This document shows, one piece after another, positions 14,447 through 21,165 of a stretch of 64,000 nt of DNA; position 1 is the stretch's first letter; each line of letters starts with the position of its first letter. A model generated the notes under the pieces. That model ran no database searches. It saw only the letters and a list, made by a program, of their open reading frames with translations, and was not told the DNA's origin. A program made the translations under genes and the position numbers. Location: positions 2,282,180 through 2,346,179 of the forward strand of contig NC_013204.1 of the NCBI RefSeq assembly GCF_000024265.1, written 5' to 3'. This stretch comes from Eggerthella lenta DSM 2243 (GTDB taxonomy: Bacteria; Actinomycetota; Coriobacteriia; Coriobacteriales; Eggerthellaceae).

Positions 14447-16126
14447 CTACCAGTGCGACACCACCGTGTCGCCCGACGACAGCATGCCGTAGAGCTCGGC
14501 GGCCTTCGACGGCGGCAGGTTCACGCAACCATGGCTGCCCGCGCCGTCGGCGTACAGCGTGCCCCCGAACGCAGACTGCCAATCGGCATCGTGGAACCCG
14601 ATGTAATTGCCCACGAACGGCATCCAGTACTGCACCTCGGTCTCGTAGATCTTCTCGTTGCCGTTGTAGCCGATCAGCTTCGACGGGCTCTCCTTGGCGT
14701 TCACCATATAGACGCCCGTGGGCGTGTCGTGCTCGCCGTCGGGCTTGCCGGTGATGATGTCGGACTCCCAGATGATGGCGCCCGACGCATCGTAGAAGCG
14801 CGCATGCTGCTCGGACAGGTCGACGTCCATGTAGCGGGGGCCCCAATCCTGGCTGCCCGCGCCGTTGTACGCGTCGCCCGTCTGCGTGCACGGGATGTCC
14901 ACCGTGTCCGCCGTGCCGTTCGCCACGCCGTCCTTCACCAGAGCGAGCAGGGAGTCCTTGTCCACTTCCCACCCGTACGTGCCGCCGACCACCGTGACCG
15001 ACTTGCCGTCGGGACGGGTGTAGGTGCGCTGCGTGCCGATGGTGTTGCAGGCGGCCGCCAACTCGTCGACCCAGGCCGTCAGCGCGCCCTCGTCCAGCGT
15101 GACCGCCAGGTCGTCGTCGAGCGTCACCCATTGGGAGATCAGGCTCGCGTCCACCGTTCCGGCGACCGTGCCGGCCATGAGCAGCTCGAGATCGGCCTTG
15201 ATCATGGTGTTCGCCGAGTCGGCCGCCGAGGTGAGCTTCGGGTCGGTGGACAGCACCGTCGGCTTCAACAGCTGCTCGGAGGTCAGCTTCACCTGCGGGT
15301 CGAGGTCGGCCACCGCTTCATCGGCGGCCTTGATCACCGCGTCGGCATCGAGCGCCGTGCCCACGGCTTCGGGCTTGACGACGAAGGCGGCCTGCGCTTC
15401 GTCGAAGCCGATGGCCGCGTTCGCAGGCTGCGTGGCATCCTCGTTGAACGCCGCCACCGCGGAGCGGATGGCGTCTTCCAAGCCGGTGCCGTTGTACGTG
15501 GCCACGAGCTTGGCCGTTTCGTCGTGGCCTTTCTGCAGCTCGAACGGCCATGCCCACGGGTTCATGTCGGACAGCATGTCGTGGACGACCTTGCCCTCGT
15601 CGATGGACAGGCCCGCGTCGCTGGCCGTGAGCTTGAGCGAGAAGCCCTGGCCGTCGATGGACAAGGCGTAGTCCTTGATGGAATCGGCCAGCACTTTCTC
15701 GGCATCGCCCGCGCTCATGAGCGACACGTTGATGTCGCCGATGTTGGAGTTCGGCATGAAGCGGTCGGTGAAGTACAGCGCCACGCCCGCATACGCGATC
15801 AGAAGCAGCGCGACGATCACGCCGAACGTGATGCCGAGGATCTTCAAGGGCTTGTGCTTGCGATCGATGGCGAACGCCTGGGCCGTATCGACCGGGCGCA
15901 TGGGGTCGAGCGGCTTGAACACCTGGTCGGTCGCATAGCGCATCGGAGGCACCTGCCCCGAGGCGGGTCGCGGCGGCGAAGCGGTCGGCGGCATGGCGGC
16001 CGTGGGCTGCACGGGAGGGACGACCGGTTGCGGTTGCGGCTGCGGAAGGGGCCCGCTGCTCGCGCTATGGTGAGCGCCGGCGGCGTGACGGCCGCGCGAC
16101 GGCTTGTCAGACTTGTTTTCGCTCAT
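14447..16126 (-). CDS. Membrane-anchored L,D-transpeptidase (YkuD) with peptidoglycan-binding-like domain
   Basis: This 559-residue protein has a Pro/Gln-rich cytoplasmic tail (1-90), one membrane helix (ILGITFGVIVALLLIAYAGVALYF, near 107-130), a long extracytoplasmic region of the PG_binding_4 type, and a C-terminal YkuD domain. The YkuD active site is seen as GSHGCVNLP, with the catalytic Cys and its His. It would form 3-3 cross-links or attach proteins in the cell wall. I start it at ATG 16126 because an extended -10 box (TGCTACAAT on the minus strand, 16158-16166) places the transcript start near 16151. That is inside the longer frames reaching 16159 or 16249. Confidence 0.93.
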   Translation of the reverse strand: MSENKSDKPSRGRHAAGAHHSASSGPLPQPQPQPVVPPVQPTAAMPPTASPPRPASGQVPPMRYATDQVFKPLDPMRPVDTAQAFAIDRKHKPLKILGITFGVIVALLLIAYAGVALYFTDRFMPNSNIGDINVSLMSAGDAEKVLADSIKDYALSIDGQGFSLKLTASDAGLSIDEGKVVHDMLSDMNPWAWPFELQKGHDETAKLVATYNGTGLEDAIRSAVAAFNEDATQPANAAIGFDEAQAAFVVKPEAVGTALDADAVIKAADEAVADLDPQVKLTSEQLLKPTVLSTDPKLTSAADSANTMIKADLELLMAGTVAGTVDASLISQWVTLDDDLAVTLDEGALTAWVDELAAACNTIGTQRTYTRPDGKSVTVVGGTYGWEVDKDSLLALVKDGVANGTADTVDIPCTQTGDAYNGAGSQDWGPRYMDVDLSEQHARFYDASGAIIWESDIITGKPDGEHDTPTGVYMVNAKESPSKLIGYNGNEKIYETEVQYWMPFVGNYIGFHDADWQSAFGGTLYADGAGSHGCVNLPPSKAAELYGMLSSGDTVVSHW

Positions 16127-16157
16127 ATTCACTCTCAAACGTCTCGGTCTTCCGTTC

Positions 16158-16166
16158 ATTGTAGCA
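16158..16166 (-). promoter_or_regulatory. Extended -10 promoter of the L,D-transpeptidase gene
   Basis: On the minus strand TGC precedes TACAAT, an extended -10 element. The predicted start near 16151 leaves a 25-base leader with GAGAG close to the ATG. Confidence 0.55.
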
Positions 16167-16325
16167 AGTCGAGGGTAATTCTCCTGTAACAAAACGATTC
16201 GCTTCCCGGCTGGGCTGCGATTGTCACAATTTCGACATGGGGCGCGCATGAGACGTCCGCAAGTTCGCCAACCGGAGCTTGAGCGTCGGTTGGACTACGG
16301 CGCTTCCACGCCGCAGCGATCGTCC

Positions 16326-16353
16326 TTGACAAACGACGGTCTGCGGATAGAAT
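16326..16353 (+). promoter_or_regulatory. ssrA promoter
   Basis: A perfect -35 TTGACA (16326-16331) and the -10 TAGAAT (16348-16353) are separated by 16 bases. The mature tmRNA starts at 16417, so about 55 bases of 5' leader would be removed by processing. Confidence 0.75.
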
Positions 16354-16416
16354 GGATGTTCGCGGCAAAGCCGCGGGTACATTGACAAGGTGGGCCTTCG
16401 ACCCCGCACTTCTTCT

Positions 16417-16785
16417 GGGGGCGACTGGTTTCGACATGGTACGTTTGAAATGAGGAGCAGGTCGTGGTCTCCTCGCCACGTTAAACAGGGGTACCGTCAA
16501 TTTAATTGGCAAGAACAACACTCAGAGCGCTCCGGCGCTCGCCATGGCTGCTTAATAGCGCCTGGCTGTCGGCCTTGGGACTTCCCCGCCCCTCGGTCCG
16601 GCATCAACCTAGGGGAATGCGCTTGAGCACGTAGCCGGTATGGCTCAGGCAAAGATCGAACCGGCTAGGGTGCGTCTCGCTTGTCCGCGGGCCGGCCGCA
16701 TCCGAATCCCGACCACGGACTAAGCTTGTAGAGCCTCATGGAGAAGGTAGTATGGACCGGAGTTCGATTCTCCGCGCCTCCACCA
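16417..16785 (+). ncRNA. ssrA: tmRNA
   Basis: This 369-base transfer-messenger RNA rescues stalled ribosomes together with SmpB. The tRNA-like ends are present: GGGGGCG at the 5' end pairs with CGCCTCC at the 3' end, with GACTGGTTTCGAC after the 5' acceptor strand, a T-arm containing GGTTCGATTCC... in the form AGTTCGATTCT, and an encoded CCA. The tag frame begins at 16508 and encodes GKNNTQSAPALAMAA followed by TAA TAG. The ALAMAA end is a typical proteolysis signal. The 3' end is an integration site, and a copy of its last bases occurs at 19734-19749. smpB lies 3.9 kb downstream on the other strand. Confidence 0.97.
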
Positions 16786-16786
16786 C
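16771..16786. repeat. Left attachment-like repeat (end of ssrA)
   Basis: TCCGCGCCTCCACCAC, the last 15 bases of tmRNA plus one, is repeated exactly at 19734-19749 in direct orientation. This is the hallmark of site-specific integration into the 3' end of ssrA. Confidence 0.8.
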
Positions 16787-16852
16787 ACTTTTTCCAGACG
16801 AACCCAATCTACTGTTACGCAGGAGGATTCGCGGTAAACGTCTGGCTATGAA

Positions 16853-16893
16853 GAAAAAGACGGTCAATCTTCGGATTGGCCGTCTTTTTTTTG
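16853..16893. terminator. Bidirectional terminator after ssrA / XRE gene
   Basis: GACGGTCAATC, a TTCG tetraloop and GATTGGCCGTC form a stem followed by eight T on the plus strand. An A-rich run upstream lets it work for the minus-strand XRE gene too. It was brought in by the island and replaces the native ssrA terminator, which now lies at 19757-19793. Confidence 0.88.
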
Positions 16894-16894
16894 C

Positions 16895-17116
16895 CTACAT
16901 CCCTTTGAACATTTCTTCTAATCCGATTCCCATGCCGTCGGCGATCTTCTTCAACATGACGATTGACACGCCGTGCCGCCCTTGCTCGATGTGCGCGTAA
17001 TAGGCTCTGTCAACGCCTATCGAGTACGCGAACTTCTCTTGGCTTAGCCCGGTCTTCTCTTTGCGCAGGGCTTTGAGCCGCACGCCCACTTGCTTTTGAA
17101 CGAAGCGGTTTCGCAT
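16895..17116 (-). CDS. XRE-family helix-turn-helix regulator
   Basis: This 73-residue protein is a single Cro/CI-type helix-turn-helix domain: GVRLKALRKEKTGLSQEKFAYSIGVDRAYYAHIEQGRHGVS. It would bind DNA as a dimer and most likely regulates island genes, since it is divergent from the 328-residue protein with only about 60 bases between their starts. The stop falls next to the bidirectional terminator. Targets cannot be read from the sequence. Confidence 0.9.
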   Translation of the reverse strand: MRNRFVQKQVGVRLKALRKEKTGLSQEKFAYSIGVDRAYYAHIEQGRHGVSIVMLKKIADGMGIGLEEMFKGM

Positions 17117-17176
17117 GTTACATTGTTATTTGAACCCTAGCTTGGATAATGTTGATCACAGAAAAGGCATTTGGGA

Positions 17177-18163
17177 ATGAGCGAGCATATCGTTATCACA
17201 AATCATTGGCGGTTTAACGAATTAGGTAAGGCAAACTTGTCTGACTTACGCTTCGGATTCATGGGGTCAAGACCCATGGATACAATTGTTGTAACGGATA
17301 TAATTCCGAACCAAGAGCAGTTTGAAGCCGTCTTTGAAATTGGGAAAATATGCGGTAAATATCATCAGGTCAAGTGGCTATACAGCTCCGCGCGAGAAAA
17401 CATCGATAGCCTTATGGAGGCATACAATTTGCGAGAAGACGGACTCATCAGCATGCCTTCAAACCCGGTTGACTGTTATAGGTATTTTAATCGAGCAGAT
17501 GCTTTGTTTCATGCAATTATCGCTTCAGCAAAATGCTTTATTGATAAGGCTGAACTTCTTCTTAAATCACGCTTCGGTGAATCATCTGAATCCTTTTCAC
17601 GATGGAAGAGCATTACCTCAAAATCGTATGACAGTAGCCTGGTTTACGCACTACTTTACGATCTGAGAAATCATGTCGAGCATGATTTTTGGACTATCAG
17701 CCTCGTTAACCACAATGTAACAACCCGGGAAGCCGGCCTGGCAATAAACATAGACAACGATCTATTTGGCTTAAAGCTTAAGAAACCTTTGCGTACCAGG
17801 CTTTGTGAATGGTCTGAGAAACGCGCAAAAAGCGGAGAAACAGCCTGGTTATCACTCGGAAAATGTGCTTCAACCTATCGAGAAATGTTAACGGTACTTT
17901 ATGTCATTTTTCTCTCTGATTACACTGACAGCGCAACTCAATGCGTAGAACGTTGCAGAAAAGAGCTAGATGCCATTCCCGGCAATCTTCTGATCTGGGA
18001 TGGAAAAGAAGCCTGCGCATATTCAGCGACCGGACAACGACGAGCTTACCACATAGCAGAGACGAGTTTTCCAAGCTCACTCAAAAAAGAATTGGATCTG
18101 CTTGAAGACTACTTGAAGACTTTCATGCGACCAGACGAAAAACGAAATCACATTGTTAAATAG
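17177..18163 (+). CDS. Putative HEPN-domain protein (candidate RNase)
   Basis: I do not recognise the full-length family of this 328-residue protein. Its middle (about residues 110-185) is helical and ends in YDSSLVYALLYDLRNHVEHDF. The RNHVEH segment (Arg164, His169) fits the R-x4-H catalytic motif of HEPN ribonucleases, preceded by the usual Leu-rich helix (LLYDL). HEPN proteins often act as RNA-cleaving toxins or phage-defence effectors, so that role is an inference. ATG 17177, with AAAAGG nine bases upstream, is preferred to the TTG six bases earlier. It is AT-rich compared with the chromosome, divergent from the XRE gene, and convergent with the 243-residue gene. Confidence 0.7.
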   Translation: MSEHIVITNHWRFNELGKANLSDLRFGFMGSRPMDTIVVTDIIPNQEQFEAVFEIGKICGKYHQVKWLYSSARENIDSLMEAYNLREDGLISMPSNPVDCYRYFNRADALFHAIIASAKCFIDKAELLLKSRFGESSESFSRWKSITSKSYDSSLVYALLYDLRNHVEHDFWTISLVNHNVTTREAGLAINIDNDLFGLKLKKPLRTRLCEWSEKRAKSGETAWLSLGKCASTYREMLTVLYVIFLSDYTDSATQCVERCRKELDAIPGNLLIWDGKEACAYSATGQRRAYHIAETSFPSSLKKELDLLEDYLKTFMRPDEKRNHIVK

Positions 18164-18189
18164 CAATTCATACTTCTTGCATTCATACT

Positions 18190-18921
18190 TTATGCAGAAG
18201 TTTCAGAGTAAAACACGTCCTCGCTATCGCCTTGGATCTGTTGTTTAAAGCCCTCCGCAAGTGGCAAAAAGCAATCATTTGCCGCATCATATAACCAACA
18301 TGGCCATCTATCTCCATTCCGATGGGTGACACGCCATAATGAAAAATTCCCTACACCGCAGCACCGAACATCCGGTACTTCCTTTGTCAGATCGATATCG
18401 CAGGGTGCTTCAATAGCTTTAATTATTCTACCTGAATCCTTTTCTTTCTTTGACAATTCAAGCATCGAGCGAATCAGCTCGTCATAATTTACATATTCGC
18501 TATTAACTCCGGCATTACAGTTTGCCTTAATAATTAAATCGCAATCCGCTACTTCGATAACGGCATCGGCAAAACATGCAGCCTGCAAACCCTCGCCTGA
18601 AATCGCTCCTTTGATTTTTACGACAAGCCCTTTTAGAGCAGCACTGATCAACCCCGCCGCAATGTCTTCTGCAACAGCCGCCACGACGTTAAAAGCCAAA
18701 CCTACGCCACACGCTACGGAACGTTCCCCTCGAACGACAATGCTGCAATTGCACGAGTTTAGTTCGTTTCTTATTGCCTGCTCTTGGTAAAAACGATACT
18801 CGCTACCCACTAAATCTACTCGAATGTAATTCACGATCTTTAAAGCATCATCTGTCTGCAAAACAAATAGCACCTCCGCAACCAGTATTATAGGCTGATA
18901 TTTCTCTACAATGTTGTACAC
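18190..18921 (-). CDS. Hypothetical island protein, 243 residues
   Basis: I do not recognise this protein. The N-terminal half contains a Gly/Ala/Val-rich stretch (ACGVGLAFNVVAAVAEDIAAG, near residues 70-92) that could be a buried or membrane-active helix. The C-terminal part has several Cys (near residues 190-200) and an aromatic segment with FSLWRVTHRNGDRWPCWLYD. The frame opens with GTG at 18921 without a clear ribosome-binding site. A TTG at 18861, preceded by GGAGGTG, is a good alternative start giving 223 residues. It is convergent with the HEPN-like gene, with 26 bases between stops. Confidence 0.6.
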   Translation of the reverse strand: MYNIVEKYQPIILVAEVLFVLQTDDALKIVNYIRVDLVGSEYRFYQEQAIRNELNSCNCSIVVRGERSVACGVGLAFNVVAAVAEDIAAGLISAALKGLVVKIKGAISGEGLQAACFADAVIEVADCDLIIKANCNAGVNSEYVNYDELIRSMLELSKKEKDSGRIIKAIEAPCDIDLTKEVPDVRCCGVGNFSLWRVTHRNGDRWPCWLYDAANDCFLPLAEGFKQQIQGDSEDVFYSETSA

Positions 18922-19228
18922 ATTTCTGCAATACCAAGCATCCTGAATTCTAAATATTTATTTCGGATAGAACAATTTATTAACGAATACACGCATCCGC
19001 ACAATAGTCGCAAACCTCATAGGCTCGATAATTGCCATTTGAACAAGTTCGCAGTTGCTCACTAGCTCGTACAAATCATTTAGCTCGGTAAGGCTACATT
19101 CCAATCTACATACTGCTGTTCCACCACCGATGACAGGAGCCCCGTCGGCAATCACGCTGGCGGGGCTCCTTTGCGTTCGACTACCCTTATGTGCTACAAT
19201 GTCTTACAACAAGCAAAGGAGGAAAGAG
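18922..19228. other. Intergenic stretch with internal copy of the ssrA terminator
   Basis: Apart from the att-like repeat described separately, these 307 bases hold only a 65-codon frame on the minus strand (18958-19155) that runs through the repeated terminator, so I do not count it as a gene. The right end carries the ribosome-binding site AAGGAGG of the RelB-like gene. Confidence 0.5.
19120..19176 (+). repeat. Internal partial copy of ssrA end plus terminator
   Basis: TCCACCACCGATGAC and the following terminator hairpin (AGGAGCCCC ... GGGGCTCCT, then TTT) match the right-hand copy at 19742-19796 with a few differences in the loop. The 5' part of the 16-bp core is missing. It looks like a scar from an earlier insertion and still makes a plausible terminator. 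Confidence 0.75.
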
Positions 19229-19459
19229 ATGCCCAGCTCGACGATGACTATACGGCTCGACCAGAACGAGAAAAACCTCATAGCCGACTACGCTCAGGCC
19301 TTCGGCACGTCGGTATCCGAATTCATGCGGAAAGCAGCGCTCGAACGCATCGAGGACGACATCGACCTGAAAACGTGGTACGCCGCTAAAGCGGAATTCG
19401 ACGAGAATCCCGTCGCCCACTCCAACGACGAAGTCATGCGCGAGTTCGGATTACGATGA
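19229..19459 (+). CDS. RelB/DUF6290-type antitoxin
   Basis: This 76-residue protein begins with the ribbon-helix-helix pattern STMTIRLDQNEKNLIADYAQAFGTSVSEFMRKAALERIED, followed by an extended C-terminus that would wrap the toxin. It should neutralise the next gene product and repress the operon. AAGGAGG lies six bases before the ATG. Its last four bases overlap the start of the toxin gene (ATGA), which is typical of such pairs. Codon use and GC are closer to the host than in the left part of the island. Confidence 0.9.
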   Translation: MPSSTMTIRLDQNEKNLIADYAQAFGTSVSEFMRKAALERIEDDIDLKTWYAAKAEFDENPVAHSNDEVMREFGLR

Positions 19460-19725
19460 GCTGGGCGCTCGCGTACTCCGAAAGGGCGAGACGCCAACTG
19501 CGCAAGATGGATCCAGGCCAGCGTGCCATCGTCTTATCCTGGATGGACAAGAACATCGACGGCTGCGACGATCCGCGCGCACATGGCAAGGGTTTGACGG
19601 CAAACCGTTCCGGCCAATGGCGCTATCGCATAGGCGACTATCGGGTGCTCTGCGATATCGTCGACGAAAAACTGACCGTGCTCGCTATCGAGATCGGACA
19701 CCGCAGCAAGATATACGAACGGTAG
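19456..19725 (+). CDS. RelE/ParE-family toxin
   Basis: This 89-residue protein has the RelE fold pattern: an N-terminal SERARRQLRKMDPGQRAIVLSWM, then RAHGKGLTANRSGQWRYRIGDYRVLCDIVDEKLTVLAIEIGHRSKIY. Conserved basic residues (R..Y..GDYR, GHR..IY) suggest ribosome-dependent mRNA cleavage. A ParE-like gyrase activity is the alternative. It is translationally coupled to the antitoxin and ends nine bases before the right attachment-like repeat. Confidence 0.92.
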   Translation: MSWALAYSERARRQLRKMDPGQRAIVLSWMDKNIDGCDDPRAHGKGLTANRSGQWRYRIGDYRVLCDIVDEKLTVLAIEIGHRSKIYER

Positions 19726-19733
19726 CAAATCTT

Positions 19734-19749
19734 TCCGCGCCTCCACCAC
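19734..19749. repeat. Right attachment-like repeat
   Basis: This is an exact 16-base copy of the end of ssrA (16771-16786) in direct orientation. It is joined to the sequence that originally followed ssrA. Confidence 0.8.
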
Positions 19750-19756
19750 CGATGAC

Positions 19757-19793
19757 GGGAGCCCCGTCGGCGCGCAGCCGCGGGGCTCCTTTG
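19757..19793 (+). terminator. Native ssrA terminator, displaced by the island
   Basis: GGAGCCCCG, a GC-rich loop and CGGGGCTCC form a stem followed by TTT. It now serves the RelBE pair, being 31 bases after the toxin stop. Confidence 0.75.
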
Positions 19794-19814
19794 CGTTTCC
19801 TAGGCTGCGTCAGG

Positions 19815-20627
19815 CTACTTCTTCAAAAAAGACGTGAAGTCGAGCGCGCTCTTGATGTCGTCGAAGGCGCCCTTGAGCTCGGCCGCCACGGCGATGCCGT
19901 CCTTGTAGATGGCGTTCATATCGTTCGTGGCCTCGGCCACACCTTCCTTCGTGATGCCCAGATCGTAGGGGTTGTCCTCTTCTTCGGCTTCTTCCTCGTC
20001 CTCTTCGACGTAGTAGTACTCCGCCTCTTCGCCGTCCTCCATGAGCACGAAGCCGATGACGTCGCCGTCCTCGTCCTCGATGTAGCGCACGATGTCGTCA
20101 TCGTCGAGCTCGAGCTCCACCAGTTCGTAGCCGTCGTCCTCGGCGCTCGGCTCGATGATGACCACGTCCTGCACGTCGTCGTCTTGGCCGTCCTCCAGCT
20201 CTTCGAGGGCGTTCGCCTCGTCGACCTCAGGCACGGAGCCGGCGGTCGCGTCGCCGTCCTCGTTCAGCGCATCGGCATCGTAGCTGTCGAGCGAGCCGTT
20301 CTCGTAGAGCTGCGCCTCCTCGTCGGCCTCGTCGCCGTCGACGATATGGAAGCCCTCCTCGGACAGGTCGATGCCCGCCGCCTGCGACGCGACGGCCGCC
20401 AGGCCCCCGTCCTCGCCGTCGAGCGACGTCTCGCCCTCTCCGTCGGGGCCTTCCTCGGCGAAGAAGCCCTCGTAGGCTTCCTCGAGGTCGGTCTCGTCGT
20501 CGGAAGGATCGAACTCCTCGTCGTTTTGGAACTCTTCGACGTCCTCGAGTTCGGTCTCCTGGTCGATCTGCTCGGCTTCCGTCTCGGCGCCGTCCTCGAT
20601 GGTTTCCAGTTCCTCGTCCAAGCCCAT
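19815..20627 (-). CDS. Highly acidic hypothetical protein
   Basis: This 270-residue protein is dominated by Asp and Glu, with long acidic runs through residues 1-225. It then has a short, more ordinary C-terminus (ITKEGVAEATNDMNAIYKDGIAVAAELKGAFDDIKSALDFTSFLKK) that should form helices. There is no signal peptide or membrane segment. I recognise no family. It could be disordered and bind basic partners, which is speculation. AAGGAGG lies six bases before ATG 20627. It lies 62 bases downstream of smpB on the same strand and is probably co-transcribed with it. Confidence 0.8.
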   Translation of the reverse strand: MGLDEELETIEDGAETEAEQIDQETELEDVEEFQNDEEFDPSDDETDLEEAYEGFFAEEGPDGEGETSLDGEDGGLAAVASQAAGIDLSEEGFHIVDGDEADEEAQLYENGSLDSYDADALNEDGDATAGSVPEVDEANALEELEDGQDDDVQDVVIIEPSAEDDGYELVELELDDDDIVRYIEDEDGDVIGFVLMEDGEEAEYYYVEEDEEEAEEEDNPYDLGITKEGVAEATNDMNAIYKDGIAVAAELKGAFDDIKSALDFTSFLKK

Positions 20628-20689
20628 GATGGCCTCCTTCGCGTGGTTCGCACGTCGGCGCAAAGCGCGGCGTGGTTCGTCGTTGCAGC

Positions 20690-21157
20690 TTAGTAGCGGC
20701 TGCGTTCCTTCAGCGCGCGCTCCACCTCGCGGCGGGAATCGCGCGCCGCCATGGTGGCGCGCTTGTCGTAGAGCTTCTTGCCGCGCGCCACGGCCAGCTC
20801 CACCTTCACGAGCGAGTTGTCCTTGAAGTACATCTTCACGGGCACGAGCGCCATGCCCTTCTCCTTGACCTGCTCCTGCAGCTGGCGGATCTGCTTCTTG
20901 TGCAGCAGCAGCTTGCGCTTGCGGTCGGGATCGGGATTGGCGATGTTGCCGTTGAGGTACGGCGGGATGTGCACGTTGTGCAGCCACACCTCGCCGTCTC
21001 GGATGAGTGCGAAGCAGTCGGTGAGCTGGCAGTGGTTGTCGCGCAGCGAGCGCACCTCGGTGCCCGTCAGCTCGATGCCCGCCTCCAGCGTCTCGAGGAT
21101 CTCGTACTCGTGAAACGCCTTCTTGTTCTTGGCGATGGTCTTCTCTTCGCGTTTCAC
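20690..21157 (-). CDS. smpB: SsrA-binding protein SmpB
   Basis: This 155-residue protein has the SmpB signature: YEILETLEAGIELTGTEVRSLR, then IPPYLNGNIANPDPDRKRKLLLHKKQI, then KMYFKDNSLVKVELAVARGKKLYDKR. It binds tmRNA and brings it to stalled ribosomes. It ends with the basic C-terminal tail that enters the mRNA channel. The ssrA gene lies 3.9 kb away, with the genomic island between. It follows the M42 peptidase gene by eight bases. Confidence 0.98.
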   Translation of the reverse strand: MKREEKTIAKNKKAFHEYEILETLEAGIELTGTEVRSLRDNHCQLTDCFALIRDGEVWLHNVHIPPYLNGNIANPDPDRKRKLLLHKKQIRQLQEQVKEKGMALVPVKMYFKDNSLVKVELAVARGKKLYDKRATMAARDSRREVERALKERSRY

Positions 21158-21165
21158 GGCCGTAC

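Larger units (their letters stand above)
16787..19749. mobile_element. Small genomic island inserted at the 3' end of ssrA
   Basis: The roughly 3-kb segment between the two 16-bp direct repeats carries five genes and no integrase. It contains an XRE regulator, a putative HEPN protein, an unknown 243-residue protein and a RelBE-like pair. The part up to about 19.0 kb is clearly AT-richer than the rest of the window. A partial third copy of the ssrA end plus native terminator at 19120-19176 divides the island in two, suggesting two successive insertions or a tandem element. Lacking an integrase, it is either mobilised in trans or a remnant. Confidence 0.75.

Noticed and set aside
17322-17666. 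Overlapping 114-codon frame inside the HEPN-like gene
   Set aside because: It overlaps the longer gene in another frame and shows no motif or ribosome-binding site of its own.
18958-19155. 65-codon minus-strand frame in the island
   Set aside because: It runs through the duplicated ssrA terminator, has no ribosome-binding site that I can see, and resembles no family.
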